A stretch of DNA of 33,312 nt from contig JAIPIF010000008.1 of assembly GCA_021734785.1 (NCBI GenBank), forward strand, positions 1 to 33,312. Reading direction: 5' to 3'. Origin of the DNA: Candidatus Altimarinota bacterium (GTDB lineage: Bacteria > Patescibacteriota > Gracilibacteria > UBA4473). The position numbers and the translations under genes are program-made. Shown piece after piece: positions 8,480 to 18,354 of this stretch. How positions within the stretch are numbered: the first letter of the stretch is position 1; each line of letters begins with the position of its first letter. The notes under the pieces were generated by a model. The model made no database searches. It saw only the letters and a list, made by a program, of their open reading frames with translations, and was not told the DNA's origin.

Positions 8480-8635
8480 ATGACAGAAGAACTTGGCGGA
8501 ATAAATTCTCCCATTCCTGCAATCGAAAAACTCCACCGCGATCTTAGACGATGGCAAAAGTCCAATTGGGCAATTTCTATCGTGATGCTGATTGCTGTGA
8601 TTGCACAAATATTTCTTCTCATTTTTCATTCGTAA
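8480..8635 (+). CDS. 51-residue tail-anchored membrane peptide, first gene of the CIRCE-controlled dnaK unit
   Basis: ATG at 8480, TAA at 8633-8635, 51 residues. An amphipathic, charged N-terminal half (MTEELGGINSP, then EKLHRDLRRWQKSN) is followed by one hydrophobic span, WAISIVMLIAVIAQIFLLIF, ending almost at the C-terminus, so the peptide is probably tail-anchored with its N-terminus in the cytoplasm. No family is recognised. It begins about 16 nt after the predicted start of the CIRCE-regulated transcript and ends 33 nt before dnaK, with no terminator between, so it should be induced with DnaK by heat or misfolding stress (inference). There is no Shine-Dalgarno sequence. A longer in-frame reading from 8285 would run through the promoter and is unlikely. 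Confidence 0.6.
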   Translation: MTEELGGINSPIPAIEKLHRDLRRWQKSNWAISIVMLIAVIAQIFLLIFHS

Positions 8636-8650
8636 TTCGTAATTCGTAAT
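8628..8650 (+). repeat. three ATTCGTA heptamers upstream of dnaK
   Basis: Three exact ATTCGTA units followed by AT; the third unit ends 20 nt before the dnaK ATG. The TAA stop of the 51-residue ORF lies across the junction of units one and two. Confidence 0.8.
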
Positions 8651-8668
8651 TTTTAACTTTCCAAAACC

Positions 8669-10606
8669 ATGAGCAAAATTATCGGAATCGATCTCGGAAC
8701 CACCAATTCCTGTCTCGCCACGATGGAGGGCGGCAAAGCCACCGTCATCCCCAATGCAGAAGGCGGGCGCACCACACCGTCAATTGTGGCCAAAAAGGAC
8801 GATCAGATTCTCGTCGGAAACCCCGCCAAACGACAGGCACTGACGAATACAAAAAATACAATTTTTTCCGCGAAACGGTTTATCGGCCGCAAGTACCACG
8901 AGGTCGAAAACGAAATGAAAAAAATGCCCTTTGAGTTTCACAAAGGCAAAAACGACACCGTGGAGATTGTGTTTGATGAAAAAAATGTCCGCCCGGCAGA
9001 GATTTCAGCCAAAGTGCTGGGGAAACTCAAATCCGATGCCGAAGCATACCTCGGGACAAAAGTGACCAAAGCCGTCATTACCGTGCCGGCGTACTTCAAC
9101 GATGATCAGCGAAAAGCGACCCGTGACGCGGGCAAAATCGCCGGGCTGGAAGTGGAACGAATTATCAACGAACCCACTGCCGCCGCCCTCGCGTACGGAC
9201 TGGACCGAAAAGGAAAAGACGAAAAAATTGTCGTGTACGATCTGGGGGGCGGGACCTTTGATGTGTCTGTGTTGGAAATTTCAGACGGCACATTTGAGGT
9301 GCTCGCGACCAACGGCGATACCCACCTGGGAGGCGATGATTTCGACAATGCCATCATCGATTATCTGGTGGACACCTTTGAAAAAGACAACGGGGTCGAT
9401 CTCAAAAAAGACAAGATGGCCATGCAACGAATCAAAGAGGAGGCTGAAAAAGCCAAGATCGAACTTTCGAGCACTCAGGAAATCGACATTAACCTGATGT
9501 ATCTCACCGTCAAAGATGGAGCCCCCCTGCATCTGAATGAAAAACTGTCGCGATCGAAATTTGAAACTCTCGTCGAAAAACTGATCGATCGATCTCTCGA
9601 GCCGTGTAAAAAAGTCATCCAAGACGCAAAACTCAACAAGGGGGATATCGATGAAATCCTCCTGGTCGGGGGAATGACCCGCATGCCTCAGGTACGAAAA
9701 AAAGTCGAAGAATTTTTTGGCAAAGCCCCAAACACCAGCCAAAACCCAGATGAGGTCGTCGCACTCGGTGCCGCCATCCAAGGGGGGGTCCTCCAGGGAG
9801 AGGTCAATGATGTCCTTCTGCTGGATGTGACTCCGCTGACACTTGGGATTGAAACGGCCGGTGGTGTCCGCACGCCGATGATCGAACGCAACACCACCAT
9901 TCCCGCCAAAAAGTCGCAGGTGTTTTCGACCTACGCCGATAACCAAACGCAGGTCCAAATTCACGTCCTGCAGGGCGAGCGGGAAATGGCCGCAGACAAT
10001 AAATCGCTTGGACAGTTTATTCTCGACGGAATTCCTCCCGCACCCCGCGGTGTACCGCAGATCGAAGTGACGTTTGACATCGATGCAAACGGGATTTTAC
10101 AGGTTTCAGCCCAGGATAAATCGAGCGGCAAAAAACAAGACATTCGGATTGAGGGTTCGAGTGGCATGACCGAAGAGGAAATTGAAAAAATGCAAAAAGA
10201 AGCCGAAGAAAATGCAGAAAAAGACAAAGAACGCAAAGAAAAAGCCGAGGCGCGCAACCATCTGGATTCGCTGATGTATCAGGCGGAGAAAACGGTCAAA
10301 GAAGCAAAAGAACTAAAAAAATCAGAACTCGATGATGCGGTGAAAAATCTGGAAGAGGGACTCAAAAAACCGGCAGAGCTGCTCAAAGACGAAAAAGCCG
10401 CTGCCAAAGATTTGAAGTCTGCCAGCGAAGACGTAGAAAAACTCCTGATGGAACTCGGGAAAAAAATGCACGAAGCCGGCGTCGATCCCAAGGCCGCTGA
10501 TGCGGAGAAAAAAGCCGAGGACGCTGGCGAGGAGGAGATCAAAGAAGCAGAATTTGAAGAAGAGAAAAAAGACAAAGACGACGAAAAAGAGAACAAGAAA
10601 AAATAG
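8669..10606 (+). CDS. dnaK: Chaperone DnaK (Hsp70)
   Basis: 645 residues, full length. The ATPase domain covers about 1-385 with [13 protein letters not shown] at the N-terminus, the [20 protein letters not shown] segment, [17 protein letters not shown] and [14 protein letters not shown]. The substrate-binding beta domain (about 390-505; [24 protein letters not shown]) and the helical lid follow. The C-terminal ~30 residues are a very charged Lys/Glu/Asp tail rather than the common EEVD-like ending. It binds and releases unfolded proteins in the cytoplasm with DnaJ and GrpE, which are not next to it here. It sits second in a transcript that starts at a CIRCE-covered promoter. There is no Shine-Dalgarno (CTTTCCAAAACC before ATG). 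A hairpin terminator follows. Confidence 0.98.
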   Translation: MSKIIGIDLGTTNSCLATMEGGKATVIPNAEGGRTTPSIVAKKDDQILVGNPAKRQALTNTKNTIFSAKRFIGRKYHEVENEMKKMPFEFHKGKNDTVEIVFDEKNVRPAEISAKVLGKLKSDAEAYLGTKVTKAVITVPAYFNDDQRKATRDAGKIAGLEVERIINEPTAAALAYGLDRKGKDEKIVVYDLGGGTFDVSVLEISDGTFEVLATNGDTHLGGDDFDNAIIDYLVDTFEKDNGVDLKKDKMAMQRIKEEAEKAKIELSSTQEIDINLMYLTVKDGAPLHLNEKLSRSKFETLVEKLIDRSLEPCKKVIQDAKLNKGDIDEILLVGGMTRMPQVRKKVEEFFGKAPNTSQNPDEVVALGAAIQGGVLQGEVNDVLLLDVTPLTLGIETAGGVRTPMIERNTTIPAKKSQVFSTYADNQTQVQIHVLQGEREMAADNKSLGQFILDGIPPAPRGVPQIEVTFDIDANGILQVSAQDKSSGKKQDIRIEGSSGMTEEEIEKMQKEAEENAEKDKERKEKAEARNHLDSLMYQAEKTVKEAKELKKSELDDAVKNLEEGLKKPAELLKDEKAAAKDLKSASEDVEKLLMELGKKMHEAGVDPKAADAEKKAEDAGEEEIKEAEFEEEKKDKDDEKENKKK

Positions 10607-10628
10607 CGCCCTCCCAAAAGGCGCTTCC

Positions 10629-10659
10629 AAAAGGGCATCTGAAAAGCAGGTGCCCTTTT
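10629..10659 (+). terminator. hairpin terminator after dnaK
   Basis: A 13-bp stem (AAAAGGGCATCTG against CAGGTGCCCTTTT, one G-U pair) with a 5-nt AAAAG loop. The T tract is short (four T, within the stem). A smaller hairpin, AGCGCC/GGCGCT at 10605-10625, lies directly before it. Confidence 0.7.
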
Positions 10660-10680
10660 AAAAAAATCTCAAAAAATAAT

Positions 10681-10709
10681 TTGCATTGTTTGGAAAGTTG
10701 TTTTATTTT
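10681..10709 (+). promoter_or_regulatory. promoter of the cupredoxin-like gene
   Basis: TTGCAT, 17 nt, TATTTT, ending 31 nt before the ATG at 10741 and just after the dnaK terminator. Confidence 0.5.
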
Positions 10710-10740
10710 CCTCTCGCTCTGATTTCTTTTTTTGAACCCC

Positions 10741-11376
10741 ATGATCAAAATCGTCAACCGACTCCTGATTCTCGTCATCATTATTGGTGGCATCTGGTTC
10801 TTGGCAGAAAACTGGAATTCCGACGAGGAAATCCCTGTCAATGAACCCACCGCAGAAGAAATGGCTGAAGAAGCCAACGAGGAAGAATCTGCCGAAGATA
10901 TTGAAGATCTCAAAAATGAAATTGTCGAAAATATTCCAGACTACACCGAGACAGAGGGAAACGAAGAAAATGCTTCTCCCGAAGAAGAGGAGCCAACCGC
11001 TTCTCCAGAGCCCACTCCTGCTCCAGAGCCAGCGACTCCTACGCCACAGCCCACCCCAGAACCCCCGGCTGAAACCGAGCCAGTCCTGGTCGTCCCAAAT
11101 GTTCAGACCGACGTCCGCGTCTATCTGTATGAATGGGAAATCGACCTCACTGATCGTGTCCTGCCAGCGGGAACCGTCACCTTTGAGGTGATCAATAGCG
11201 GCCGATTTACACACGCATTTGCGATCGAAGGGGTCGGAGATTTTGGAAAAGTTCTTCCCGGTGCGCGCGAGACGTTTGTCGTCGACCTTTCTCCTGGAAT
11301 CTATCAAGTCCTTTCCCCACGAGAGGTTGACCTTCACTACGATATGAACGAAAATATCGTTGTTGAAGAACAATAA
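10741..11376 (+). CDS. Membrane-anchored cupredoxin-like protein lacking the copper-ligand Cys
   Basis: 211 residues from the ATG at 10741 (a TTG nine bases upstream is possible). Residues 1-21 (KIVNRLLILVIIIGGIWFL) form an N-terminal membrane anchor or uncleaved signal. Residues 28-118 are an acidic then Pro/Thr/Glu-rich stalk. Residues 119-207 resemble a cupredoxin beta-sandwich: PAGTVTFEVINSG, THAFAIEG, SPGIYQV, then LHYDMNENIVV. In type-1 copper proteins the ligands are two His, a Cys and usually a Met. Here H158, H199 and M202 fit, but the strand that should carry Cys reads YQVLSP, so normal blue-copper chemistry is unlikely. It may be a structural relative or bind another ligand. It overlaps recX by 17 bases, so the two are probably co-transcribed. 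Confidence 0.75.
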   Translation: MIKIVNRLLILVIIIGGIWFLAENWNSDEEIPVNEPTAEEMAEEANEEESAEDIEDLKNEIVENIPDYTETEGNEENASPEEEEPTASPEPTPAPEPATPTPQPTPEPPAETEPVLVVPNVQTDVRVYLYEWEIDLTDRVLPAGTVTFEVINSGRFTHAFAIEGVGDFGKVLPGARETFVVDLSPGIYQVLSPREVDLHYDMNENIVVEEQ

Positions 11377-11866
11377 TTCTGATTTTCTAAATCAAACAAA
11401 CCGGGGCTCTGTCCACGAAACAGCGCTCCGTTTTTTGTCACGGAGAGAATATTCCGTCGCGGGACTGCGGGAAAAACTGGTGACAAAATTCCCAGAGGAC
11501 CTCGAAGAAGTTGAGGCAGTTTTGAAGGCGCTGCAGCAAAAAGGATGGTTGTCTGATGAACGATTTACCGAACTCCTGATTCGTGAGAAAGCAGAAATCT
11601 CCCACTGGGGTCCACGGAAAATTCTGATGAAACTGCGGGAAAAGGGGATTGATCCGGCACTGGCAGAGGAGCAGTTGGCGAAACTCTATTCCGAAGAGGA
11701 TCAGCAAAAAGCCGCCCTGATTTTGGCAGAGGAAAAACGAAAAAAACTCCGCGCACAAAAAACACCAGCGGGAAAAGAACGCGAAAAACTGTTTTCCTTT
11801 TTGGCACAGCGGGGATTTGAAATTGGATCACTCAATGCCGTTCTGGATGAGGTTTTGAAAAGCTAA
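11360..11866 (+). CDS. recX: RecX family regulatory protein
   Basis: 168 residues. Three-helix RecX repeats are visible: ETALRFLSRREYSVAGLREK, then VLKALQQKGWLSDERFTELL, HWGPRKILMKLREKGID and FSFLAQRGFEIGSLNAVLD. RecX proteins bind RecA filaments and usually inhibit them, tuning recombination and SOS repair. recA is not in the window. The only starts ahead of the domain are TTG codons at 11360 and 11363; both overlap the end of the cupredoxin-like gene, suggesting translational coupling. The convergent 58-residue gene ends within the recX stop region. Confidence 0.88.
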   Translation: MLKNNNSDFLNQTNRGSVHETALRFLSRREYSVAGLREKLVTKFPEDLEEVEAVLKALQQKGWLSDERFTELLIREKAEISHWGPRKILMKLREKGIDPALAEEQLAKLYSEEDQQKAALILAEEKRKKLRAQKTPAGKEREKLFSFLAQRGFEIGSLNAVLDEVLKS

Positions 11867-12039
11867 ACCAGCATGCCGCCACTCGCGTCGAGAAACACAT
11901 TCGCCGAAAGCGAACCAAAGACTTCGTGCAATCGTACACCGATCCAGACACCGCCCGCGAGAAGCAATGCCGCCAAGGCTGCATCTTCGACCAGGTGACG
12001 ATACGGAACAAAACGACAGGCAGCAGTGAAAGATTTCAT
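11863..12039 (-). CDS. 58-residue putative single-span membrane protein
   Basis: ATG at 12039, TAG at 11863-11865, 58 residues. A short polar N-terminus (MKSFTAACRFVPYRHLVED) precedes a hydrophobic span AALAALLLAGGVWIGVRL, then HEVFGSLSANVFLDASGGML. No family is recognised. The support is positional: a near-consensus promoter lies just upstream, the start codon follows at a normal distance (26 nt after the -10), and the frame ends exactly at the recX stop with only a few bases of convergent overlap. There is no Shine-Dalgarno. A competing longer frame (11828-12094) would begin at the -35 box and reads as a Cys/Arg-rich shadow. Confidence 0.55.
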   Translation of the reverse strand: MKSFTAACRFVPYRHLVEDAALAALLLAGGVWIGVRLHEVFGSLSANVFLDASGGMLV

Positions 12040-12065
12040 ACAAAAGTCGGTGAAAAAATCCGGCC

Positions 12066-12094
12066 ATTGTACCAGAAATTTTCCAGACTTTCAA
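12066..12094 (-). promoter_or_regulatory. promoter of the 58-residue membrane protein
   Basis: Minus strand: TTGAAA, 17 nt, TACAAT, near consensus. It sits in the gap between this small gene and the 350-residue secreted protein. Confidence 0.65.
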
Positions 12095-12115
12095 CTCTTT
12101 CGATTTTCAGCAAAT

Positions 12116-13168
12116 CTACCGATGTTGTTTTTTTCGCTGGAGCGCAAAAAAGATGCTCGCGCCAAACAGTCCCACCACAAAGGCGACCAACAGGGGCACT
12201 CCCCAGGAAAAAGAACGGCCTTCTGGGTCCATCGGCCCAGACTGCGGGAGGGGGCCGTCAGGAGAAACCGCATCGCCCAACGATTCATTTTCCGTGAGTA
12301 ACGGATCTTCCGCTGACTCGTTCAAAAGACCTTCTTCTGCTGGAGAAACTGTATTGTCTTCGGGGACGGCTGGCGGCAGAGCGGGAATTTCTGGAGAAAT
12401 GCCTTGCTCCGATTCGGTGTCAAACAGCGGCGCCTCGTCCATGCTTTGGTCAGAAGCAGGGAGGTCCTGCTCGAAATAATTTTCGGACGACTCACCACTG
12501 AGTGAAAATTCATTCTCTTCGGAAGGCGGCCGGACTTCCCAGTCGGTGGCAAATGTTTCGGGAAGAGGATTCTCGTCGATCACAGAAAAAATACCAGTTC
12601 CCGGGATCACCGCGGTAAAAATCCACACGCCTTCTGTCGAGGAGGGCTCAAAGATACCACCCAGCCGCTCCCATCCTTCCGATTCTCCACGAAATTCCCA
12701 GAGGGCTGGAGAGCGAACCAGCTCATCCTCAATCGGCATGATCAATCGCACCCAGGACGTCCGTTCTACAGATTCGGGCTCTGTGTACTGCAGTTTGAGC
12801 CGATTGCGCGGATGCATCACATCAAATCGGTCTACAAAGAGAAGACTCTCCCCGCCGTCGGGAAGAAGCTCAAATGTCGCCAGATTTTTCATGCGACTGC
12901 GGGGCAAATCGGTGGGAGGAGCAATAATCTGCGGTGGCAAAATTTCTCCCGAAAACAGCAGCCGATCGCTGGCGTACACCACGCGGGTATTTTTGGAAAA
13001 TTCAAGGAACAGCCGTCCCTCGCTATCGGCGAGAATGCCCTGCTCCAAAATTTCACCACGATCGATCACAATTGAGTCCTGCGTGCGAAGCGGGGACTGA
13101 GTGACCGCCCCGACAAACGCCGGAAAAAGGAGGCTCCACACTCCCGCCAGCAGAAAAAATTTCTTCAC
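12116..13168 (-). CDS. Secreted protein with C-terminal membrane anchor, unknown function
   Basis: 350 residues from a GTG at 13168. That start gives a textbook signal peptide ([20 protein letters not shown], then AV). The ATG at 13219 would add 17 residues in front and overlap the enolase start codon, so it is less likely; a promoter placed 6 nt before the GTG also favours it. About residues 20-200 look beta-rich ([46 protein letters not shown]), followed by an acidic Ser/Glu/Pro stalk of about 120 residues and a terminal span [20 protein letters not shown] with a basic RKKQHR tail. The plan matches the surface proteins at 1833 and 20984. It is divergent from enolase. No enzyme motif is seen. 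Confidence 0.75.
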   Translation of the reverse strand: MKKFFLLAGVWSLLFPAFVGAVTQSPLRTQDSIVIDRGEILEQGILADSEGRLFLEFSKNTRVVYASDRLLFSGEILPPQIIAPPTDLPRSRMKNLATFELLPDGGESLLFVDRFDVMHPRNRLKLQYTEPESVERTSWVRLIMPIEDELVRSPALWEFRGESEGWERLGGIFEPSSTEGVWIFTAVIPGTGIFSVIDENPLPETFATDWEVRPPSEENEFSLSGESSENYFEQDLPASDQSMDEAPLFDTESEQGISPEIPALPPAVPEDNTVSPAEEGLLNESAEDPLLTENESLGDAVSPDGPLPQSGPMDPEGRSFSWGVPLLVAFVVGLFGASIFFALQRKKQHR

Positions 13169-13174
13169 CCTCGG

Positions 13175-13203
13175 ATTTTGCGGTAAAATGCCGCTGATTT
13201 CAA
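13175..13203 (-). promoter_or_regulatory. promoter placing the GTG-started secreted protein as leaderless
   Basis: Minus strand: TTGAAA, 17 nt, CAAAAT, with the -10 only 6 nt from the GTG at 13168. It supports that start over the ATG at 13219, which would lie upstream of the promoter. Confidence 0.45.
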
Positions 13204-13217
13204 GTTTTCCTTTTTTC

Positions 13218-14465
13218 ATGTCTTCCAAAATCAAAACCGTTTTCGCCCGCGAAATTCTGGATTCCCGCGGAAATCCCACCGTCGAAGTCGAAATGTCCGA
13301 TGGCAAAAATACCGTGCTGGCAAAAGTGCCTTCTGGTGCCTCCACCGGCGCGCACGAGGCGCTCGAGCTTCGTGATGGGGAGAAGACACGGTTTCTGGGC
13401 AAAGGCGTCCAAAAAGCCGTTTTGAATGTAAACAACATCATTGCCCCGGCAGTGCGGGGCAAGTGGAAACCCGAACAGCAAAAAAAACTCGATGCTTTTT
13501 TGCTCGAGTTAGATGGAACGGAGAATAAATCTACGCTCGGGGCGAATGCGATTTTGGGGGTTTCCCTCGCCGCGGCGCGACTGGCCGCCGTACAAAAAGG
13601 CGTCCCGCTCTGGAAACATCTGCAGTCTCTGTTTGGCAAAGGAACGTCTCTGCCGCGCCCGATGATGAATGTCTTGAATGGAGGCAAACACGCCGACTCG
13701 GGTCTGGCGATCCAGGAATTTATGATTTTCCCAAATCTCGGAAATTTTTCGGATAATCTCCGTGCCGGAGCCGAAACCTTTCAGCACTTGAAAAAAATAC
13801 TTCAGAAAAGAGGGGAATCGACGGCCGTGGGAGACGAAGGGGGGGTTGCACCCCGATTGCCCAAAGTCGCTGACGCTTTTGACGTCATTTTGGAAGCGAT
13901 CACCGTGGCCGGATACGAGGGAAAAGTTGAGCTCGCGATCGATGCCGCGGCATCCGAATTTTATGGTCCGGACAATGGCGCACCGGAAGGAAAATACCTG
14001 ATCGACGGGCAGACGCTGAGCGCGCAAGAACTGACCGATTTTTATCGGGAGCTGGTGGCAAAATACCCAATCGTTTCGATTGAAGATTCACACGCGGAGG
14101 ATGATTTTGACGGCTTCGCGGACATGCAGGAAAAACTCGGCGAGCGGCTCCAGCTGGTAGGAGATGATCTCCTGGTGACGAACAAAAAACGGCTGGAGAT
14201 GGGCATTGAAAAAAAGCTCTGCAATGCCATCCTCATCAAAGTCAACCAGATCGGGACACTGTCGGAAACATTTGAGACGATGCACCTGGCCAAAAAACAC
14301 GACTTTGGGACCGTGATCTCACACCGCTCGGGGGAAACGTCGGATGATTTCATCGCGGACCTGGCCGTGGGCACGGACGCGGGACAGATCAAAACCGGAT
14401 CCCTCTCGCGGTCGGAACGAATCGCGAAGTACAACCAGCTGCTGCGGATCGAGGAGCAGCTGTAA
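13218..14465 (+). CDS. eno: Enolase (phosphopyruvate hydratase)
   Basis: 415 residues, normal for bacterial enolase. The ATG at 13218 precedes the family N-terminus [20 protein letters not shown]; an upstream extension in the same frame is not conserved in style. Key motifs are [14 protein letters not shown], the VGDEGGVAP loop, [10 protein letters not shown] and VGDDLLVTN (acidic Mg2+ ligands), the base-bearing [10 protein letters not shown], and [18 protein letters not shown] with [10 protein letters not shown]. It converts 2-phosphoglycerate to phosphoenolpyruvate in glycolysis, in the cytoplasm. A TAAAAT at 13184-13189 could be its -10, but no good -35 is seen. The ATG is preceded by a pyrimidine run rather than a Shine-Dalgarno. 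It converges on the gene at 14478. Confidence 0.97.
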   Translation: MSSKIKTVFAREILDSRGNPTVEVEMSDGKNTVLAKVPSGASTGAHEALELRDGEKTRFLGKGVQKAVLNVNNIIAPAVRGKWKPEQQKKLDAFLLELDGTENKSTLGANAILGVSLAAARLAAVQKGVPLWKHLQSLFGKGTSLPRPMMNVLNGGKHADSGLAIQEFMIFPNLGNFSDNLRAGAETFQHLKKILQKRGESTAVGDEGGVAPRLPKVADAFDVILEAITVAGYEGKVELAIDAAASEFYGPDNGAPEGKYLIDGQTLSAQELTDFYRELVAKYPIVSIEDSHAEDDFDGFADMQEKLGERLQLVGDDLLVTNKKRLEMGIEKKLCNAILIKVNQIGTLSETFETMHLAKKHDFGTVISHRSGETSDDFIADLAVGTDAGQIKTGSLSRSERIAKYNQLLRIEEQL

Positions 14466-14477
14466 ATTTTCAAGCAC

Positions 14478-16073
14478 TCACGCGGATTTTTTTTCCGGTG
14501 AACTCGAAGACTTCCCCAAAATCCGAGACTTTTCTGCCTGCACTTTTTCGATGAAGCGCTGCGGCGAGTAGGTGGGCGAGCTGGCCCCACGCCAGTTGAG
14601 CGAAAACGCACCCGCCAGCGCGGCAATCCGATATCCCGAATCTTTGTACCGCTGCAGGTACTTGATGCCCTGTTCGGCTTTTGCTCCTGTTAAATTTGTA
14701 CCGGTCTCGACATTGAGCCAGCGAAAACGAAAGCCCGTGGGATCTGCGTTTTTGGGGATATTTTTATCCGAACGATTGAGGGCCACGTACTCATTCCATT
14801 TTCCGGTATCTTTCAGCCATTTTCGTCGGTTGCGCACGCCTTCCTGACTCCACACTTTTGGATCTTCTCGTGGCATGACGGCTTCTTCATCCACTTTTCG
14901 TGCGTGTTCAATACACCGGTCGAGAAATTCTACTCTCTTCATCTTTTCTGCCCCCAACTCGGGCTTTCGTTCCTGCTGTTTTTCCTGTGCTGCTTTTTGT
15001 TTTTGTCGCTCTATTTTTGAGCGAAGCATTCGCTGCCAGTACTTCGATGTCACGGGGTCAAACCGCTCGAGCTGCTGCGCCCATTTGAGCGAGGATTCAA
15101 ACTGCTTTTTGTCGTGCAGGTCTTTCATTTTATCGAAAAGATTGCGCCCGCCCGTTTTGGTTTTTTGCTGCAGTTCTTCTTTTTCTTTTTCTTTCTCGCG
15201 TTTTGTTTTGATCTCCTGCTGCTCGCGCTCATACCGAGGCAATTTCCGATCCCGTTCGCTTCGCAGATAGAGAAGTTGCTTGAGCAATCCCGATACATTT
15301 TCCGGAGCAAATCGACGCAGAGATGTCCGATACATGGTCCGATCTTTTTCGCTGAAACAGGGTTCTGCGAGCAGTTCGTCCGCATCCCGGAGGAGCGACT
15401 TTTTGAGTTTTTTCGGAATAGTTTTCAGATCCTCCAGCGTCGAAGACTTGAGAAAATCTTCCGGCGCAGAAAAATTAAATTCCGTCGTAAAGTTGGGAAA
15501 ATCCGTGGGGGTCATGTCCTCCTGTCGCCGCCAGAAATCAGGGGTAAAAACGGATTCGTAGTATTTTTCAAACGCTTCCTGCAGCTTTTCCGACAGCACT
15601 TTCATCACTTTTCCCCGGAGGCCACCGAGTTCGAAATGCTTTCGTGCGAGAAACTGGAGCGATGTTTTGTTTTTGAGAAATTCCTCGACCAATTTTTGAA
15701 GATCCAAAAGCGCAGCTTTTTTTTCATGTCGATTCATCCCCGAATGCGGCTTGTACAGGAGCTCCGCATCGATCAGTGTGCAGAGCTCGCCGCCCTTGCC
15801 CACTGGCGCTCGGGAGCAGATCTCGTTTCGGATCTGGGCGGTGGTGTTATAAAATTCGTAATCCAATTTCAAGTCTTCCCAGTCGTCCCCACGATCAAGT
15901 CGTACCCGGGCATCTTTTTTCCAGTGCCATTTCTCAAGATCGCTCAGATGCGGCAGACTATCGATGAAGCTCACCAAAGAAAATTTCTTTTCTTCAAACG
16001 CCTCGTCCTCTTCGGGGAGGGGAGTAGGGATGTCTTTTTCTGTGGGATTCATCGGGTGGATAAATACTGCCAT
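14478..16073 (-). CDS. Charged helical protein of unknown function
   Basis: 531 residues from ATG 16073 (GGGAGAA immediately before it). ATG 16052 is an alternative, and an extension to a TTG at 16091 would run into the groEL terminator. I do not recognise the family. It is soluble-looking, with no signal peptide or membrane span, rich in Lys, Glu, Arg, Trp and Phe, and largely helical. A strongly charged coiled-coil-like stretch lies around residues 305-400 (EREQQEIKTKREKEKEKEE, and SKIERQKQKAAQEKQQER). The C-terminal ~80 residues look folded (FRFRWLNVETGTNLTGAKAE, then SGYRIAALAGAFSLNWRG). The Phe-rich ORF on the opposite strand (15114-16148) is its mirror image. It lies directly downstream of groEL but is separated by a terminator. 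Confidence 0.75.
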   Translation of the reverse strand: MAVFIHPMNPTEKDIPTPLPEEDEAFEEKKFSLVSFIDSLPHLSDLEKWHWKKDARVRLDRGDDWEDLKLDYEFYNTTAQIRNEICSRAPVGKGGELCTLIDAELLYKPHSGMNRHEKKAALLDLQKLVEEFLKNKTSLQFLARKHFELGGLRGKVMKVLSEKLQEAFEKYYESVFTPDFWRRQEDMTPTDFPNFTTEFNFSAPEDFLKSSTLEDLKTIPKKLKKSLLRDADELLAEPCFSEKDRTMYRTSLRRFAPENVSGLLKQLLYLRSERDRKLPRYEREQQEIKTKREKEKEKEELQQKTKTGGRNLFDKMKDLHDKKQFESSLKWAQQLERFDPVTSKYWQRMLRSKIERQKQKAAQEKQQERKPELGAEKMKRVEFLDRCIEHARKVDEEAVMPREDPKVWSQEGVRNRRKWLKDTGKWNEYVALNRSDKNIPKNADPTGFRFRWLNVETGTNLTGAKAEQGIKYLQRYKDSGYRIAALAGAFSLNWRGASSPTYSPQRFIEKVQAEKSRILGKSSSSPEKKSA

Positions 16074-16093
16074 TTCTCCCAAAATCTGCAATC

Positions 16094-16122
16094 AAAAAAG
16101 CGCCGGAATCCGACGCTTTTTT
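16094..16122 (-). terminator. terminator of the groES-groEL operon
   Basis: Minus-strand hairpin: AAAAAAGCG and CGCTTTTTT arms, an inner CGG/CCG pairing after one mismatch, and a T6 end. The symmetrical A/T flanks could also work in the other direction. Confidence 0.85.
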
Positions 16123-16159
16123 CTTCGATGTTTGAAAGGAATTGCTGAATCCGTGGGAG

Positions 16160-16211
16160 ATCCCGCCAAGGCGGGATGGGTTCCGCCCCCCACTCTTCCG
16201 CTGAAGCGGAA
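16160..16211. repeat. two hairpins in the groEL 3' untranslated region
   Basis: ATCCCGCCAAGGCGGGAT (16160-16177) is a perfect 18-nt inverted repeat; TTCCGC-TGAA-GCGGAA (16196-16211) is a second hairpin with a 4-nt loop. Both lie between the groEL stop and its terminator. Confidence 0.75.
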
Positions 16212-16226
16212 ATCGTGGGGTGTCAC

Positions 16227-17888
<1,662 letters not shown>

Positions 17889-17942
17889 TTAAAAAGTAGA
17901 AATTTGGAGGGAACACAGATCTGCGTTCCGTCACTATAAAAA

Positions 17943-18242
17943 TTATTTCTCGATCGCGAGCAGGGAATCCGCCCCGAGCACGTAGAGTTCTTTGCCGTCG
18001 ATTTTAATTTCCGTCGGCGCGTACTCACGGAAGATCACCACGTCGCCTTTTTTGACACCGACGGGTTCCCGTTTGCCAGAGTCGGAGAGTCTGCCAGGAC
18101 CCACCGCCAGGACTTCGCCTTTGCGCGGCTTTTCTTTGCTCGCCGTGTCCGGGATGACGATCCCCGACGCGGTCGTCGTCTCTGCTTCGATTGGCCGCAC
18201 GATCACGTTGTCTGCGAGCGGCACCAGTTCTTTGTTTGCCAT
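17943..18242 (-). CDS. groS: Co-chaperonin GroES
   Basis: 99 residues from the ATG at 18242 (MANKELVPLADNVIVRP). A longer reading from 18308 would cross the promoter and operator. The mobile loop that contacts GroEL is at about residues 20-33 (ETTTASGIVIPD, with the IVI tripeptide), followed by KPRKGEVLAVGPG and VKKGDVVIFREYAPTEIKIDGKEL split across the beta-barrel. It forms the heptameric lid of the GroEL chamber. It is first gene of the operon, with a CIRCE operator directly upstream, and precedes groEL by 66 nt. Confidence 0.98.
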   Translation of the reverse strand: MANKELVPLADNVIVRPIEAETTTASGIVIPDTASKEKPRKGEVLAVGPGRLSDSGKREPVGVKKGDVVIFREYAPTEIKIDGKELYVLGADSLLAIEK

Positions 18243-18279
18243 TTTGTGAGAAGGGTTAAAAAAAATGAATGCGCGGGGA

Positions 18280-18308
18280 AATTTAGCAGTCAAAAGAGGT
18301 GAGTGCAA
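18280..18308 (-). promoter_or_regulatory. promoter of groES-groEL
   Basis: Minus strand: TTGCAC, 17 nt, TAAATT; the -10 ends 37 nt before the groES ATG. Both hexamers overlap the CIRCE arms. Confidence 0.7.
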
Positions 18309-18309
18309 G
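18283..18309. promoter_or_regulatory. CIRCE operator of groES-groEL
   Basis: Plus strand: TTAGCAGTC, nine bases, GAGTGCAAG. Arms match the CIRCE consensus at 15 of 18 positions with the exact 9-nt spacer. It lies across the groES promoter and implies HrcA repression shared with the dnaK unit. Confidence 0.8.
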
Positions 18310-18354
18310 TATTTTTATTTGACATTTCTCCTAAAATCTTGAAACTTCTGCCCG

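Noticed and set aside
10732-10740. TTG start three codons ahead of the cupredoxin-like gene
   Set aside because: ATG 10741 begins directly at the hydrophobic anchor and is the more usual start.
15114-16148. 344-residue plus-strand ORF
   Set aside because: Phe-rich antisense of the unknown helical protein at 14478-16073, and it crosses the groEL terminator.
18319-18324. TTGACA as -35 of the gene at 18355
   Set aside because: No -10-like hexamer at 15-19 nt; the nearest TAAAAT is only 7 nt downstream.
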